Below, in pieces: positions 45,281 to 53,592 of a DNA stretch of 64,000 nucleotides. Source of the DNA: Planctobacterium marinum (lineage in GTDB: Bacteria > Pseudomonadota > Gammaproteobacteria > Enterobacterales > Alteromonadaceae); the NCBI RefSeq assembly GCF_036322805.1, contig NZ_AP027272.1, forward strand, positions 1,488,001-1,552,000. The letters are read 5' to 3'. Position 1 is the first letter of the stretch; every line of letters starts with the position of its first letter. A model generated the notes under the pieces. It was not told where the DNA came from. It ran no database searches and saw nothing but the letters and a program-made list of their open reading frames with translations. The position numbers and the translations under genes were made by a program.

Positions 45281-46351
45281 TTATTCTTCACGATACTGCC
45301 GGACTTTGATGGTTTTTCCTTGCTTTTGACTTAATAACCCAAGTTGTAAAAAGCGCGCTACTTCCGCTGCCGCCTTAATAGAGACAGGTGACTGAGATTC
45401 GTAGCGAATGGCTTGCGCCACTTGCTCATAGAACTCTATATAGCTACCACGCAAGGTGGGAATAGTTTGCTCACTAAGGGTTTCAAGTTCAGTTTTGTCC
45501 GTTTTATCGATGGTATATAGGGTACCGTGATTATTTTCTTGGTCTTGACCATAGCTTTCGTGGTCAAGGGCCATACCCGCTTGCAGTTGTTCTTCTTGCA
45601 CATCCATACCGTATTTTACAAAAGTTCCTTTAGTCCCTTGAATATCAAAGCGCTTCACCGGTGCTGCATTGTGATTTGAGGCAGCAAGCAGCACTTCTTT
45701 ATCGGCATAGTGTAGTTGCACATTGAAGTAGTCGTCTACAGCACTACCGCTGCGAGTATTCAAAACTCTTGCTGTAATGGCTTCGGGGCTGCCAAACAGA
45801 TAAAGTGCCTGGTCTAACAGGTGGGGGCCAAGGTCAACCCACAAACCACTGCCCGGTCCGGGCTGCTCTTTCCACTTGCTTTTGGGAGCTGGTATGAAGC
45901 GATCAAAATTTGATTCAAAGCGCTTAATCTCACCTAATTGTTTATTGGCGATTAATTGCGCGACTGTTTGAAAGTCACCATCCCAACGCCTGTTGTGAAA
46001 GGGAAAAAGCTGCACATCTTGCTGCTCAGCCTGGCGTTGCAGATCCTGTATTTCTTTGAGATGCAAAGCGACAGGTTTTTCAACTACCACGTGTCGTCCT
46101 GATTTCAGCGCTTTCATAGCAAGGGGATAGTGATATTGATTAGGGGTAGTTACCACTACCAGGTCGGCATCGCTTGCTGCTAAAAGTTCATCAGGGGAGG
46201 CATAGCACTTCGCTTCTGGTAGCTTCGACGCCACAAGCTCTGGCCTGGAGCTGGACACGGCAGATAAATTGAGTTCTGGATGATTATTTAGTAGAGGAAG
46301 GTGCAGGTTTTGCGCAATGCTACCAAAGCCGATTAACGCCACATTTATCAT
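45281..46351 (-). CDS. Gfo/Idh/MocA family NAD(P)-dependent oxidoreductase
   Basis: The 356-residue protein has the dinucleotide fold VALIGFGSIAQNLHLPLL, VVVTTPNQYHYPLAMKAL and the family's EKPVALHLKE with the conserved Lys, followed by a C-terminal alpha/beta domain with the segment WVDLGPHLLDQALYLFGSP. It resembles E. coli YdgJ, an oxidoreductase with unknown physiological substrate. TGGAGGTAG lies a few bases before the ATG. It is divergent from the GGDEF-EAL gene at 46471. Confidence 0.92.
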   Translation of the reverse strand: MINVALIGFGSIAQNLHLPLLNNHPELNLSAVSSSRPELVASKLPEAKCYASPDELLAASDADLVVVTTPNQYHYPLAMKALKSGRHVVVEKPVALHLKEIQDLQRQAEQQDVQLFPFHNRRWDGDFQTVAQLIANKQLGEIKRFESNFDRFIPAPKSKWKEQPGPGSGLWVDLGPHLLDQALYLFGSPEAITARVLNTRSGSAVDDYFNVQLHYADKEVLLAASNHNAAPVKRFDIQGTKGTFVKYGMDVQEEQLQAGMALDHESYGQDQENNHGTLYTIDKTDKTELETLSEQTIPTLRGSYIEFYEQVAQAIRYESQSPVSIKAAAEVARFLQLGLLSQKQGKTIKVRQYREE

Positions 46352-46470
46352 GATTGCCTCTGGAGGTAGTAAAACTATGTTTTATCAGACTTTAGTCTAT
46401 ATTTAATAGGTTATTCTGGAGTAGCCAAGTCATTTATGTCATAAATGACGATAAAGCACGATCTTTTCGA

Positions 46471-48564
46471 ATGAGCAACAATTCTAGCATACAAGACAAG
46501 AACTGCGCAGATGCGGTAACCATCTTATACCGTAACAGCTACGGCGGTCACGTCGTGAACTTTCTCGCCTCTTCGGTGCTCGCTTTCGCATTCTACAACG
46601 AGCAAAGTCACTATGATAAGTTAATCTGGTTTGCTTTTATGGCCAGCTTGTTAACCTGCCGCTTATTAGACAGCTGTTATTTTACCTTTTATTTAAACGG
46701 CACCATTGTAGAATCCAAGGCTGCTCAATATAAACAGCGCTTCTTTACCTTGGTTATGGCCACGGCCATTATCTGGGCTATTTATCCTTTTCTCGTTTTT
46801 GATACCCTGGATACGTTGGAATTTACTGCCACTGCCATCATTTATGCGGCACTGGCTGGCGGCAGTGTTACGGTGCTTTCTGCCGACAAACGCATTGCAA
46901 GGCTATACAGTCTTTTTATGTTATTACCCCTTTCGATTTTATCTGTTATGTCGGATGAAGCCATTATGCAAACCTTGGGGACGATGGGGTTTGTGTATGC
47001 CGCGGTTATGTTCGTCTCTGCCACTCAGGCATCAAAGTTTACCAGTGACGCCATTTCCTTAAAAAATCAAAATGTCGTTCTGCTTGGGCAAGTAGAAAAG
47101 GAAAAAGAGGCGGTCAGGGAGAGTAATCAAAAATTGTGTGAAGCGATGGATGAGTTGAACAAGGTTAATGAGCAGCTTGAAGAGAAAGTGCATCAGCGTA
47201 CCCGCCAAATTATTAAACTCAATAAGCAAGACTCACTTACAGGCTTGTTAAACCGTGCGGCAATTTTAGAGTCTCTAGAGACGCGAATAGGGCAGAGTAT
47301 TGAGCATAGTACGGGCTTTTTCTTGTTGTTTGTGGACTTAAACAATTTCAAAAAAATCAATGATAGTCTCGGACACGATGCCGGTGATAAGGTGTTGCGC
47401 AGTGTCGCAGCGACATTACTCGCTATAAATCAAAAAGTCGCCATTGGGCGCTGGGGCGGCGATGAGTTTGTTATTGTGCAGGAATGTGAAGATGTTGCAT
47501 CAGACAAGACACATACCAGTGTGAGTAGCCTCGAGAAACAAGCGCGTGACTTTTCGCAACAACTGATGCAAAGAATTGGAGGCATTCCCGTTCCCGGGGA
47601 AAGCGATAGCTTCCTCAGCGCCTCTATAGGCATTGCTCTTTTTCCTACCCATAGCATCAATGCCAATGAGCTTATTCACATGGCTGATATCGCCATGTTT
47701 GAACAAAAGTACAATCGCGTTGCGACGCCAGTGATGTTTGACAGTGCCATTTTGCACAGTCTCAATGAGAAGGAAAAACTAAAAATCGGCCTGGAACAAG
47801 CGCTGGAAAAACGCCAGTTACGTCTCGAGTTTCAGCCCATCGTTGACATCAAGCAGCAAAAAATACTGAGTTTTGAGGCGCTCGCACGTTGGAAGTTCAA
47901 CGATATTGATGTGCCACCGGCGATATTTATTGAATTGGCTGAGAAACAAGGGTTGATCGTTGAGATAGGCGAGTGGGTTTTAGTACAAGCCTGTTTGAGT
48001 GCTTCAAGGTGGCAAATGCAACAAAATGCTGGGGTGTCCGTTAACATTTCTACTCATCAGTTGTTGCACGTTAATTTTATTCGCTCTGTGCAACATGCCC
48101 TAACCGTGAGTGGTTTAGCACCAGAAAAACTGAATCTGGAGATCACTGAAACGGTTTTTTGCGGCGATATAGATCAGGCCAGAAAAGCGTTACAAGAGGT
48201 TAAGACGCTCGGGGTGACTATTGCTATTGACGATTTTGGTACAGGTTATTCTTCTCTGTCGCAAATTGAGCAGCTACCGGTAAATTGCATCAAGGTAGAC
48301 CGGCACTTTGTGTCCAATCTGGCTGCCAATGGCGGTGTGATATTAAGAGCGACAAACATGATGGCCAAAGAAATGGCATTGCAAATTGTGGCTGAAGGGG
48401 TTGAAACGGAGCATCAGAAGCAATTCTTGCAAAATTTAGGCATTCATGCACTGCAAGGCTTCTTTTTTTCAAAACCGCTTCCAGAAAGCGCGGTTGGCGA
48501 TTATGCTTTAACTCAAACACTAACCAGTAGTGAGAACACCGTGGCCCCTGAGCTGGCCAAGTAG
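46471..48564 (+). CDS. Membrane GGDEF-EAL protein with MASE-like N-terminus
   Basis: The 697-residue protein has about six membrane segments in residues 20-190, a coiled coil (VEKEKEAVRESNQKLCEAMD onward), then GGDEF (GRWGGDEFVIVQEC) and EAL (FEALARWKF) domains with NISTHQL, ITETVFC, DDFGTGYSS and VAEGVE motifs intact. Both diguanylate cyclase and phosphodiesterase activity look possible. There is no periplasmic sensor domain, so the membrane part itself should sense the signal. No clear ribosome binding site precedes the ATG. PurU starts 39 bp after the stop. Confidence 0.92.
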   Translation: MSNNSSIQDKNCADAVTILYRNSYGGHVVNFLASSVLAFAFYNEQSHYDKLIWFAFMASLLTCRLLDSCYFTFYLNGTIVESKAAQYKQRFFTLVMATAIIWAIYPFLVFDTLDTLEFTATAIIYAALAGGSVTVLSADKRIARLYSLFMLLPLSILSVMSDEAIMQTLGTMGFVYAAVMFVSATQASKFTSDAISLKNQNVVLLGQVEKEKEAVRESNQKLCEAMDELNKVNEQLEEKVHQRTRQIIKLNKQDSLTGLLNRAAILESLETRIGQSIEHSTGFFLLFVDLNNFKKINDSLGHDAGDKVLRSVAATLLAINQKVAIGRWGGDEFVIVQECEDVASDKTHTSVSSLEKQARDFSQQLMQRIGGIPVPGESDSFLSASIGIALFPTHSINANELIHMADIAMFEQKYNRVATPVMFDSAILHSLNEKEKLKIGLEQALEKRQLRLEFQPIVDIKQQKILSFEALARWKFNDIDVPPAIFIELAEKQGLIVEIGEWVLVQACLSASRWQMQQNAGVSVNISTHQLLHVNFIRSVQHALTVSGLAPEKLNLEITETVFCGDIDQARKALQEVKTLGVTIAIDDFGTGYSSLSQIEQLPVNCIKVDRHFVSNLAANGGVILRATNMMAKEMALQIVAEGVETEHQKQFLQNLGIHALQGFFFSKPLPESAVGDYALTQTLTSSENTVAPELAK

Positions 48565-48603
48565 AACCGTACTCACAGTAATAAAAGCTATCTTTTCTCT
48601 AGT

Positions 48604-49467
48604 ATGACAATACGCGCAACTCTCGTGGTTTCAGGACCGCTGCAAGCCGGTGTAGCGGCCGCTCTTACCCAATTCGTTTACAAGAATAATGGCAATATCA
48701 CTGATTTTGATCAGTACGTTGACGTTGAAACTGAGCCGCGTATGTTCTTCGCCCGAATGGAGTGGGAACTGGAAGGCTTTCAGGTGCCTGAAAATGAGAT
48801 TATCCACGCACTAAAAGCAGATATTAATGGCAAATACCAGTTAACACTGGACCTGCGTATCATGGACCGGCCCCTAAAGATGGCCATCATGGTCACCAAA
48901 CAATTACCCTGTTTTTACGGTATGTTGGCTAAAATACTGTCTCATGAATGGAATGTTGAGCCAACTTTGGTGGTAAGTAATCGCATGGACATGGAAGTGG
49001 ACGCTAAGCGCTTTGATTTACCCTTTCACCACTTACCGATTACGCCAGAAACCCGTGAGGCGCAAGGAGAAAAAGCGCTGGTACTGTTTGAGCAAAACGA
49101 TATAGATGTGGTGGTGCTGGCCAAGTACATGCAGATCATACCGCCTAATGTTTTATCCCGCTGGTCTGGCCGTATGATCAATATTCACCATTCCATGTTG
49201 CCTGCCTTTGTAGGGGCAAAGCCTTATCATCAAGCCCGAGAATACGGTGTTAAATTTATCGGTGCTACGGCGCATTACGTTACCGAAGAGCTGGATGAAG
49301 GGCCCATCATCATGCAAAACGTCAAACCCATAACCCATCGTCAGACCGCTGATGAACTGGTTAACATGGGCAAGTCCATCGAAACTGAAACCTTACTGCG
49401 AGCAGTGGAGCTGCACCTGCAGCATCGCATCGTGATATCAGGACGTCGCTCTATTATTTTTGATTAA
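48604..49467 (+). CDS. purU: Formyltetrahydrofolate deformylase
   Basis: PurU hydrolyses 10-formyl-tetrahydrofolate to formate and tetrahydrofolate, balancing the one-carbon pool. The 287-residue protein has an N-terminal ACT domain (residues 1-85) and a formyltransferase-type catalytic domain with Asn 193 (MINIHHSMLPAFVGAKPY), His 224 (IGATAHYVTEEL) and Asp 231. Length is the usual one. It lies 39 bp after the GGDEF-EAL gene. About 109 bp after its stop begins structured repeat A on the same strand, and serA is convergent beyond. Confidence 0.95.
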   Translation: MTIRATLVVSGPLQAGVAAALTQFVYKNNGNITDFDQYVDVETEPRMFFARMEWELEGFQVPENEIIHALKADINGKYQLTLDLRIMDRPLKMAIMVTKQLPCFYGMLAKILSHEWNVEPTLVVSNRMDMEVDAKRFDLPFHHLPITPETREAQGEKALVLFEQNDIDVVVLAKYMQIIPPNVLSRWSGRMINIHHSMLPAFVGAKPYHQAREYGVKFIGATAHYVTEELDEGPIIMQNVKPITHRQTADELVNMGKSIETETLLRAVELHLQHRIVISGRRSIIFD

Positions 49468-49575
49468 TACTGTGGATTCAGCTTAATTACCTTCTATGTA
49501 GCTCAAGGAAAACGCGTGGGGATGTTTCTGTTTTCTGCTATAGGTTAATGTTCATTACTTCGATGTGTTTTTTTC

Positions 49576-49778
49576 TTAGGGGCGATCCCCTAAAACCCCC
49601 TTTTATCCCAGCGCGAGAAAACATAAGCCGCCTGTGAAGAACCTGAAAGACCGACAATGATGGCCCGTCCCTGCGCCAGCATTGTCTGAGACATCATCCC
49701 TGATGTCACTCTTTCCGGTTTCTTCTTCAACGGAGGCTTAACTCGCACAAGGAAAGGATTCTTACGGACTTCGAATTC
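49576..49778 (+). repeat. Structured repeat element, copy A
   Basis: This ~203-bp element has the same architecture as copy B at 50391-50591 on the other strand. In order: a hairpin TTAGGGG-CGAT-CCCCTAA (49576-49593); a spacer with CCCCCTTTT; an outer arm GCGCGAG (49611-49617) closing with CTCGC (49742-49746); AAGCC with GGCTT; GACAATG (49653-49659) with CATTGTC (49680-49686); an apical stem TGGC/GCCA around the loop CCGTCCCTGC; a side hairpin GACATCA-TCCC-TGATGTC (49690-49707); a returning arm TCTTTC...TTCTTC; and a tail ending ACTTCGAATT. It starts 109 bp after the purU stop. There is no open reading frame inside. I do not recognise the family. Confidence 0.8.
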
Positions 49779-49818
49779 GCTATCGGTTGATTATTGAAAA
49801 AACTTAGAGTCTCTTCAT

Positions 49819-50196
49819 TTATTTTAAGGTTCTCTCGCAGGAAATAATCCCTTTTTTCTTCTTAAAATTATCTGGATTATCTACCGTTTTGTACCAACCA
49901 GTTCCCTCTGGAATAAGCGATACAGCCATAACGGGTATCAATTCTGTTTTATCTTGTATAATCTTATAGCCATGTGGGCAGAGTTCACTAGCTCTTCTCT
50001 GCCAAAGTTTTTTAACTTGTGATTCAGACGTGTAGTTATTTCCCATATATACAACTTTGTATATACCATCTCCAATTTTTTGATCGCTATATCCGCCTGG
50101 TGGCCCAAAACTTTGCTCTGTTCCCAATTCTCTATATGTAGAGGAGCAAGCCGCCAACACTGAAAACAAAACAACACAAATAATACGTTTGATCAT
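49819..50196 (-). CDS. Small lipoprotein (CC0125/CC1285-like)
   Basis: The 125-residue product has a lipoprotein signal with LAAC (lipidated Cys 17). The mature part carries GPPGGYSDQKIGDGIYKVVY and a following Asn-x-Tyr-Thr and Cys-containing helix (LWQRRASELCPHGYKI), which resembles the CC0125/CC1285 family of envelope lipoproteins; two Cys near residues 67 and 120 could form a disulfide. The gene is visibly richer in A+T than its neighbours and has no obvious ribosome binding site. It is flanked on both sides by inverted copies of a structured repeat, which suggests acquisition as a unit. Function is unknown. Confidence 0.72.
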   Translation of the reverse strand: MIKRIICVVLFSVLAACSSTYRELGTEQSFGPPGGYSDQKIGDGIYKVVYMGNNYTSESQVKKLWQRRASELCPHGYKIIQDKTELIPVMAVSLIPEGTGWYKTVDNPDNFKKKKGIISCERTLK

Positions 50197-50390
50197 AAGT
50201 TTGAGTATTCCATTTTTAACCTTGAGATTAATTGCCTAAGGCCTCCCAAACTTTAATCTGATTATTTAACAACAAATCTGGCAGAGAAAACTTTTTCTTA
50301 TTTTATTTCTAGATAATTGGCCGACAGCTTCACGACAAGAACGTCATTGAGTAAAGTCATGCAAAACTCAGTTAAATAATACCCCATCGT

Positions 50391-50591
50391 TAATTCGAAG
50401 TGCGGATAATTCTGGCCCTTTCGCGAGATAAGTCGAAAGAGCAGATAAAACCTGAAGATCGGCAACAAGGATGTTGCCTAAGTCAATGCTAGCGCGGGGA
50501 CGTGCTATCATTGACGGTCTTCAGGTTCTGCGATTGAGGCTTATGCTGTCTCGCGTCCGGGCCAAAAGGGGGGGAAGGGGATCTCCCCTTC
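50391..50591 (-). repeat. Structured repeat element, copy B
   Basis: On the minus strand this ~201-bp element runs parallel to copy A: hairpin GAAGGGGA-GA-TCCCCTTC (50574-50591), CCCCCCTTTT spacer, outer arm ACGCGAGA with closing TCTCGCG, GCAGAACCTGAAGA with TCTTCAGGTTTTATCTGC, GTCAATG with CATTGAC (50482-50488 and 50509-50515), apical TAGC/GCTA around ACGTCCCCGC, side hairpin GGCAACA-TCCT-TGTTGCC (50461-50478), tail ending ACTTCGAATT. Where it differs from copy A in a stem, the partner base usually changes too. It begins about 112 bp after the serA stop, in the same direction as serA. Confidence 0.8.
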
Positions 50592-50665
50592 GGAAGTGAT
50601 ATATAAGCACCAAACTTAAAGATATACATTTATCTTTAAATCTGCGCTATCAAACGATTGACTCG

Positions 50666-50683
50666 CGGCAGTGAAGACTGCCG
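50666..50683 (-). terminator. Hairpin after serA
   Basis: CGGCAGT-CTTC-ACTGCCG on the minus strand, 20 bp after the serA stop. A T run is lacking, so it may be an mRNA-stabilising stem. An A/T hairpin (AAAGATA-TACATT-TATCTTT) lies another 30 bp on. Confidence 0.5.
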
Positions 50684-50702
50684 GATTCAACTATAAAAAA
50701 GA

Positions 50703-51932
50703 TTAGTGCAGGATTCGGGTTTTAATCGTGCCGTTAATGGCTTGCAGCGCCTGGAAGGCATCTTCTGCGTGGTCGGTTTCTACATCAATAACCACATAAC
50801 CAATATTTTCATTGGTTTGCAGGTACTGAGCCGCGATATTGACATTCATTTCCGTAAACGCCTGGTTGATTTGCGTTAGCACACCAGGAGCATTTTTGTG
50901 AATGTGCAACAGGCGAGAGCGACCGATGTGCTCTGGCAAAGATACTTCAGGAAAGTTAACCGCAGACAGTGTTGAACCATTGTCGCTGTATTTCGCAATT
51001 TTACCGGCTACTTCTTTACCGATATTCTCCTGTGCTTCTTGTGTGCTGCCTCCGACGTGGGGAGTGAGGATCACGTTGTCAAACTCGCGCAGTGGCGACA
51101 CAAATTCTTCGCTGTTAGATTTCGGCTCTACCGGGAATACATCAATTGCGGCACCGCCAATTTTGTTAGCACGTAGTGCGTCTGCTAGAGCATCGATATC
51201 CACCACTGTACCTCTGGAGGCATTGATTAAAATCGCCCCTTGTTTCATCACTTCCAGCTCGGCAGCGCCAATCATATCTTTGGTAGACGGCGTTTCAGGT
51301 ACATGCAGGGAGACCACATCGGATGTTTTCAATAGCTCAGTTAAAGAGGCCACTTGTTCGGCATTACCTAGCACCAACTTATCTTCAATGTCGTAAAAGC
51401 GCACTTTCATGCCCAGGTGCTCTGCCAAAATTGAAAGTTGTGTACCAATGTGTCCGTAACCGATGATACCCAGGGTTTTACCACGGGCCTCATAGCTACC
51501 CACCGCGCTTTTATCCCAGCCGCCATTGTGAGCATGAGCGTTTTTAGCCGGAATACCGCGTAACAACAGAATGATTTCACCTAGCACCAGTTCCGCCACA
51601 GAGCGAGTATTAGAAAATGGTGCATTGAAAACGGGAATGCCTCGGGCTTGTGTAGCAATCAGATCAACCTGGTTGGTGCCAATACAAAAACAACCTACTG
51701 CCACTAATTTAGATGCTGCAGCGACCACTTGTTCTGTGAGCTGGGTTCTGGAGCGGATACCGATAAAGTGCACATCGGCGACTTTTTCCATTAATTCTGC
51801 TTCAGGCAGGGAAGTCTTAAGGTATTCAATGTTGCTGTAACCTTGGTTTTTCAGGGTTTCCAGGGCACTCTGATGTACGCCTTCTAACAACAGGATTTTA
51901 ATCTTATCTTTTGGGAGAGAAACTTTACTCAT
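50703..51932 (-). CDS. serA: D-3-phosphoglycerate dehydrogenase
   Basis: SerA catalyses the first step of serine synthesis from 3-phosphoglycerate. The start at 51932 (MSKVSLPKDKIKILLLEGVH) gives 409 residues, the E. coli length; the frame upstream is open but carries no domain. Motifs are GCFCIGTNQVDL, the NAD loop TLGIIGYGHIGTQLSILAEH, INASRGTVVDIDALADAL, the catalytic His in ILTPHVGGSTQEAQENIG and a C-terminal ACT domain (feedback by serine, IGYVVIDVETDHAEDAFQAL). The leader carries MetJ-like boxes at 52014-52029. It lies downstream of rpiA on the same strand, but with its own promoter region. Confidence 0.97.
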   Translation of the reverse strand: MSKVSLPKDKIKILLLEGVHQSALETLKNQGYSNIEYLKTSLPEAELMEKVADVHFIGIRSRTQLTEQVVAAASKLVAVGCFCIGTNQVDLIATQARGIPVFNAPFSNTRSVAELVLGEIILLLRGIPAKNAHAHNGGWDKSAVGSYEARGKTLGIIGYGHIGTQLSILAEHLGMKVRFYDIEDKLVLGNAEQVASLTELLKTSDVVSLHVPETPSTKDMIGAAELEVMKQGAILINASRGTVVDIDALADALRANKIGGAAIDVFPVEPKSNSEEFVSPLREFDNVILTPHVGGSTQEAQENIGKEVAGKIAKYSDNGSTLSAVNFPEVSLPEHIGRSRLLHIHKNAPGVLTQINQAFTEMNVNIAAQYLQTNENIGYVVIDVETDHAEDAFQALQAINGTIKTRILH

Positions 51933-52013
51933 GGTGAATATACCTTGAAACTTCAATAGCTTAGCGAAAACAGAAACGCTATTCGTGGTTCGAATTCGCA
52001 GATAATGTAAATT

Positions 52014-52029
52014 AGATGTCTGGACGTCT
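52014..52029 (-). promoter_or_regulatory. MetJ-type boxes upstream of serA
   Basis: On the minus strand AGACGTCC AGACATCT are two adjacent boxes, each seven of eight to the MetJ consensus AGACGTCT. TAGACG overlapping the first box and CATTAT 17 bases downstream could be the -35 and -10 of serA, the same layout as at metK and the DUF481 gene. The boxes lie about 80 bp before the serA start. MetJ binding is inference. Confidence 0.75.
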
Positions 52030-52133
52030 AAAGTGGGTTGCGCAACAATAGCAAATTGCACGTGAACTGCAAGCCTTTATTTTGCAGGCAACCCATTATT
52101 TATTAATGTATAGAAAGGCCACATAACGGCAGG

Positions 52134-52790
52134 TTATTTAATGGTAACCACACCAGAATCTGTGCCCACCAACACAACGTTTGCCCCGCGTTTGGCAAAT
52201 AAGCCATTAGTCACCACACCCACAATGGCATTGATTTGTTTTTCCAGTTCCACCGGATCCAGAATTTTGAGGTTGTGCACATCTAATATGACATTGCCGT
52301 TATCCGTGATAACACCCTCGCGATAAACGGGATCGCCACCTAGCTTTAACAGCTCTCTGGCAACATAGGAGCGAGCCATGGGGATAACTTCCACTGGTAA
52401 GGGGAACTTGCCCAGCATAGGTACCTGTTTGGTATCGTCAATAATGCAAATGAATTGGTCGGCCACAGCCGCAACGATTTTTTCGCGGGTAAGGGCTGCG
52501 CCACCTCCTTTGATCATGTGTTTGTGCTCAGTGATCTCATCAGCTCCGTCAACATAAATGTCAAAGTTGCCCACGCTATTTAAATCCATGACTTCAATGC
52601 CGAGTGCTTTGAGTCGTTTAGTGCTTTCTTCAGAGCTGGAAACGGCGGCCTGTATATCGTTTTTGATGTCCGCCAGCCCTTCGATAAAATAATTAACGGT
52701 GGAGCCTGTACCCACACCAACAATGCTGTCTGGTTGAACGTACGACAAGGCCGCTGCAGCCGCAGCGCGTTTTTTCTGATCCTGATCCAT
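52134..52790 (-). CDS. rpiA: Ribose-5-phosphate isomerase A
   Basis: RpiA interconverts ribose 5-phosphate and ribulose 5-phosphate. The 218-residue protein shows [37 protein letters not shown] with the catalytic Asp and Glu region, and [16 protein letters not shown]. coli length is 219. It lies between fau and serA on the minus strand, the conserved enterobacterial order. It starts 68 bp after the fau stop. Confidence 0.97.
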   Translation of the reverse strand: MDQDQKKRAAAAAALSYVQPDSIVGVGTGSTVNYFIEGLADIKNDIQAAVSSSEESTKRLKALGIEVMDLNSVGNFDIYVDGADEITEHKHMIKGGGAALTREKIVAAVADQFICIIDDTKQVPMLGKFPLPVEVIPMARSYVARELLKLGGDPVYREGVITDNGNVILDVHNLKILDPVELEKQINAIVGVVTNGLFAKRGANVVLVGTDSGVVTIK

Positions 52791-52858
52791 TTCTTTACTC
52801 GTTTTGAGGTGTATTTGAGGAAATTATACCGGGAATCTTGTACCAGCAAACCCCATTA

Positions 52859-53455
52859 TCAGCAATTAATTATTCTGCTCGGGGTAATGATCTTATTAAC
52901 TGGAATATCCCAATTTTCCTGAGGCAACGCGTCCACTTGCTGGCAATCGTGGGCGAGACCGATGAGGCTAATGTTTGCTTGCTGTTTAAGTGAAGATAGG
53001 GTGCGATCGTAATAACCACCGCCCATACCCAATCTATTGCCATTTAAGTCAAATCCCACTAGCGGGGTGAATATCAGTTGGTGTTGGGTCAATGGCACAA
53101 TATCAGGCAGTTCACAGACGGGTTCATCAATACCGTATTGGTTGCTACACATCTTACTGTTGGCTGAGTATTGCAAGAACAGTAAATGACCTTTGGCGAA
53201 TGGGTGGATAACCGGGAGAGAAGTTTTAACTCCTTTACTCCAACAATATTCAATCAATGGTTTGGGGTTTAGCTCACCATCATTGGCCAGATAAAAGGCG
53301 CAGATTTGAGCATTGTCTACGATATTATTGGCGACAATATTGTTCAGCAGTTTAATGCTGGCATCTTGTTGTTGCTCAGTGCTTAAAGATTGTCTGGCTT
53401 TTCTGAGTTGTTGGCGTAATTGTTTGCGTTCGGAATTGTTTGCCTGAATGACCAC
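52859..53455 (-). CDS. fau: 5-formyltetrahydrofolate cyclo-ligase
   Basis: Fau (YgfA) converts 5-formyl-tetrahydrofolate to 5,10-methenyl-tetrahydrofolate with ATP. Motifs are the N-terminal ERKQLRQQLRKARQSLS, LPVIHPFAKGHLLFLQY and the signature FDLNGNRLGMGGGYYDRTL. The start is uncertain: the GTG at 53455 is chosen because the only alternative, GTG at 53503, abuts the T run of the DoxX terminator and adds no family sequence. In E. coli fau is co-transcribed with 6S RNA; here 6.7 kb of other genes separate them. Confidence 0.92.
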   Translation of the reverse strand: MVIQANNSERKQLRQQLRKARQSLSTEQQQDASIKLLNNIVANNIVDNAQICAFYLANDGELNPKPLIEYCWSKGVKTSLPVIHPFAKGHLLFLQYSANSKMCSNQYGIDEPVCELPDIVPLTQHQLIFTPLVGFDLNGNRLGMGGGYYDRTLSSLKQQANISLIGLAHDCQQVDALPQENWDIPVNKIITPSRIINC

Positions 53456-53505
53456 AGTAAGAATTAAGTTATTGTTTAGAGCAATGTTTATAACAGAGCA
53501 CACTC

Positions 53506-53532
53506 AAAAAAACAAAGCCGCACTGAGGCGGC
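53506..53532 (-). terminator. Rho-independent terminator of the DoxX gene
   Basis: On the minus strand GCCGC-CTCAGT-GCGGC is followed by TTTGTTTTTTT. It lies 60 bp after the DoxX stop and immediately before fau, separating the accessory block from the fau-rpiA genes. Confidence 0.85.
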
Positions 53533-53592
53533 CTTGCAATCCAGGGAGGGTTCAACAGTCACTACCTGTTGTCCCTATTTGTTGAACAGTCA

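Noticed and set aside
49576-49593. Rho-independent terminator of purU formed by the TTAGGGG hairpin
   Set aside because: The T run lies before the hairpin on the plus strand, not after it, so the polarity is wrong for purU.
49576-49778. Integron attC site in repeat A (GCTTAAC near 49737 fits the core RYYYAAC)
   Set aside because: No matching GTTRRRY partner at the right place, copy B lacks the core, and no integrase gene is in the window.
49468-50702. Retron or group II intron RNA
   Set aside because: No reverse transcriptase gene is present, and the two copies are equal in length and inverted, which does not fit either system.
53456-53503. Extended fau start at GTG 53503
   Set aside because: It abuts the T run of the DoxX terminator and adds 16 residues unrelated to the family.
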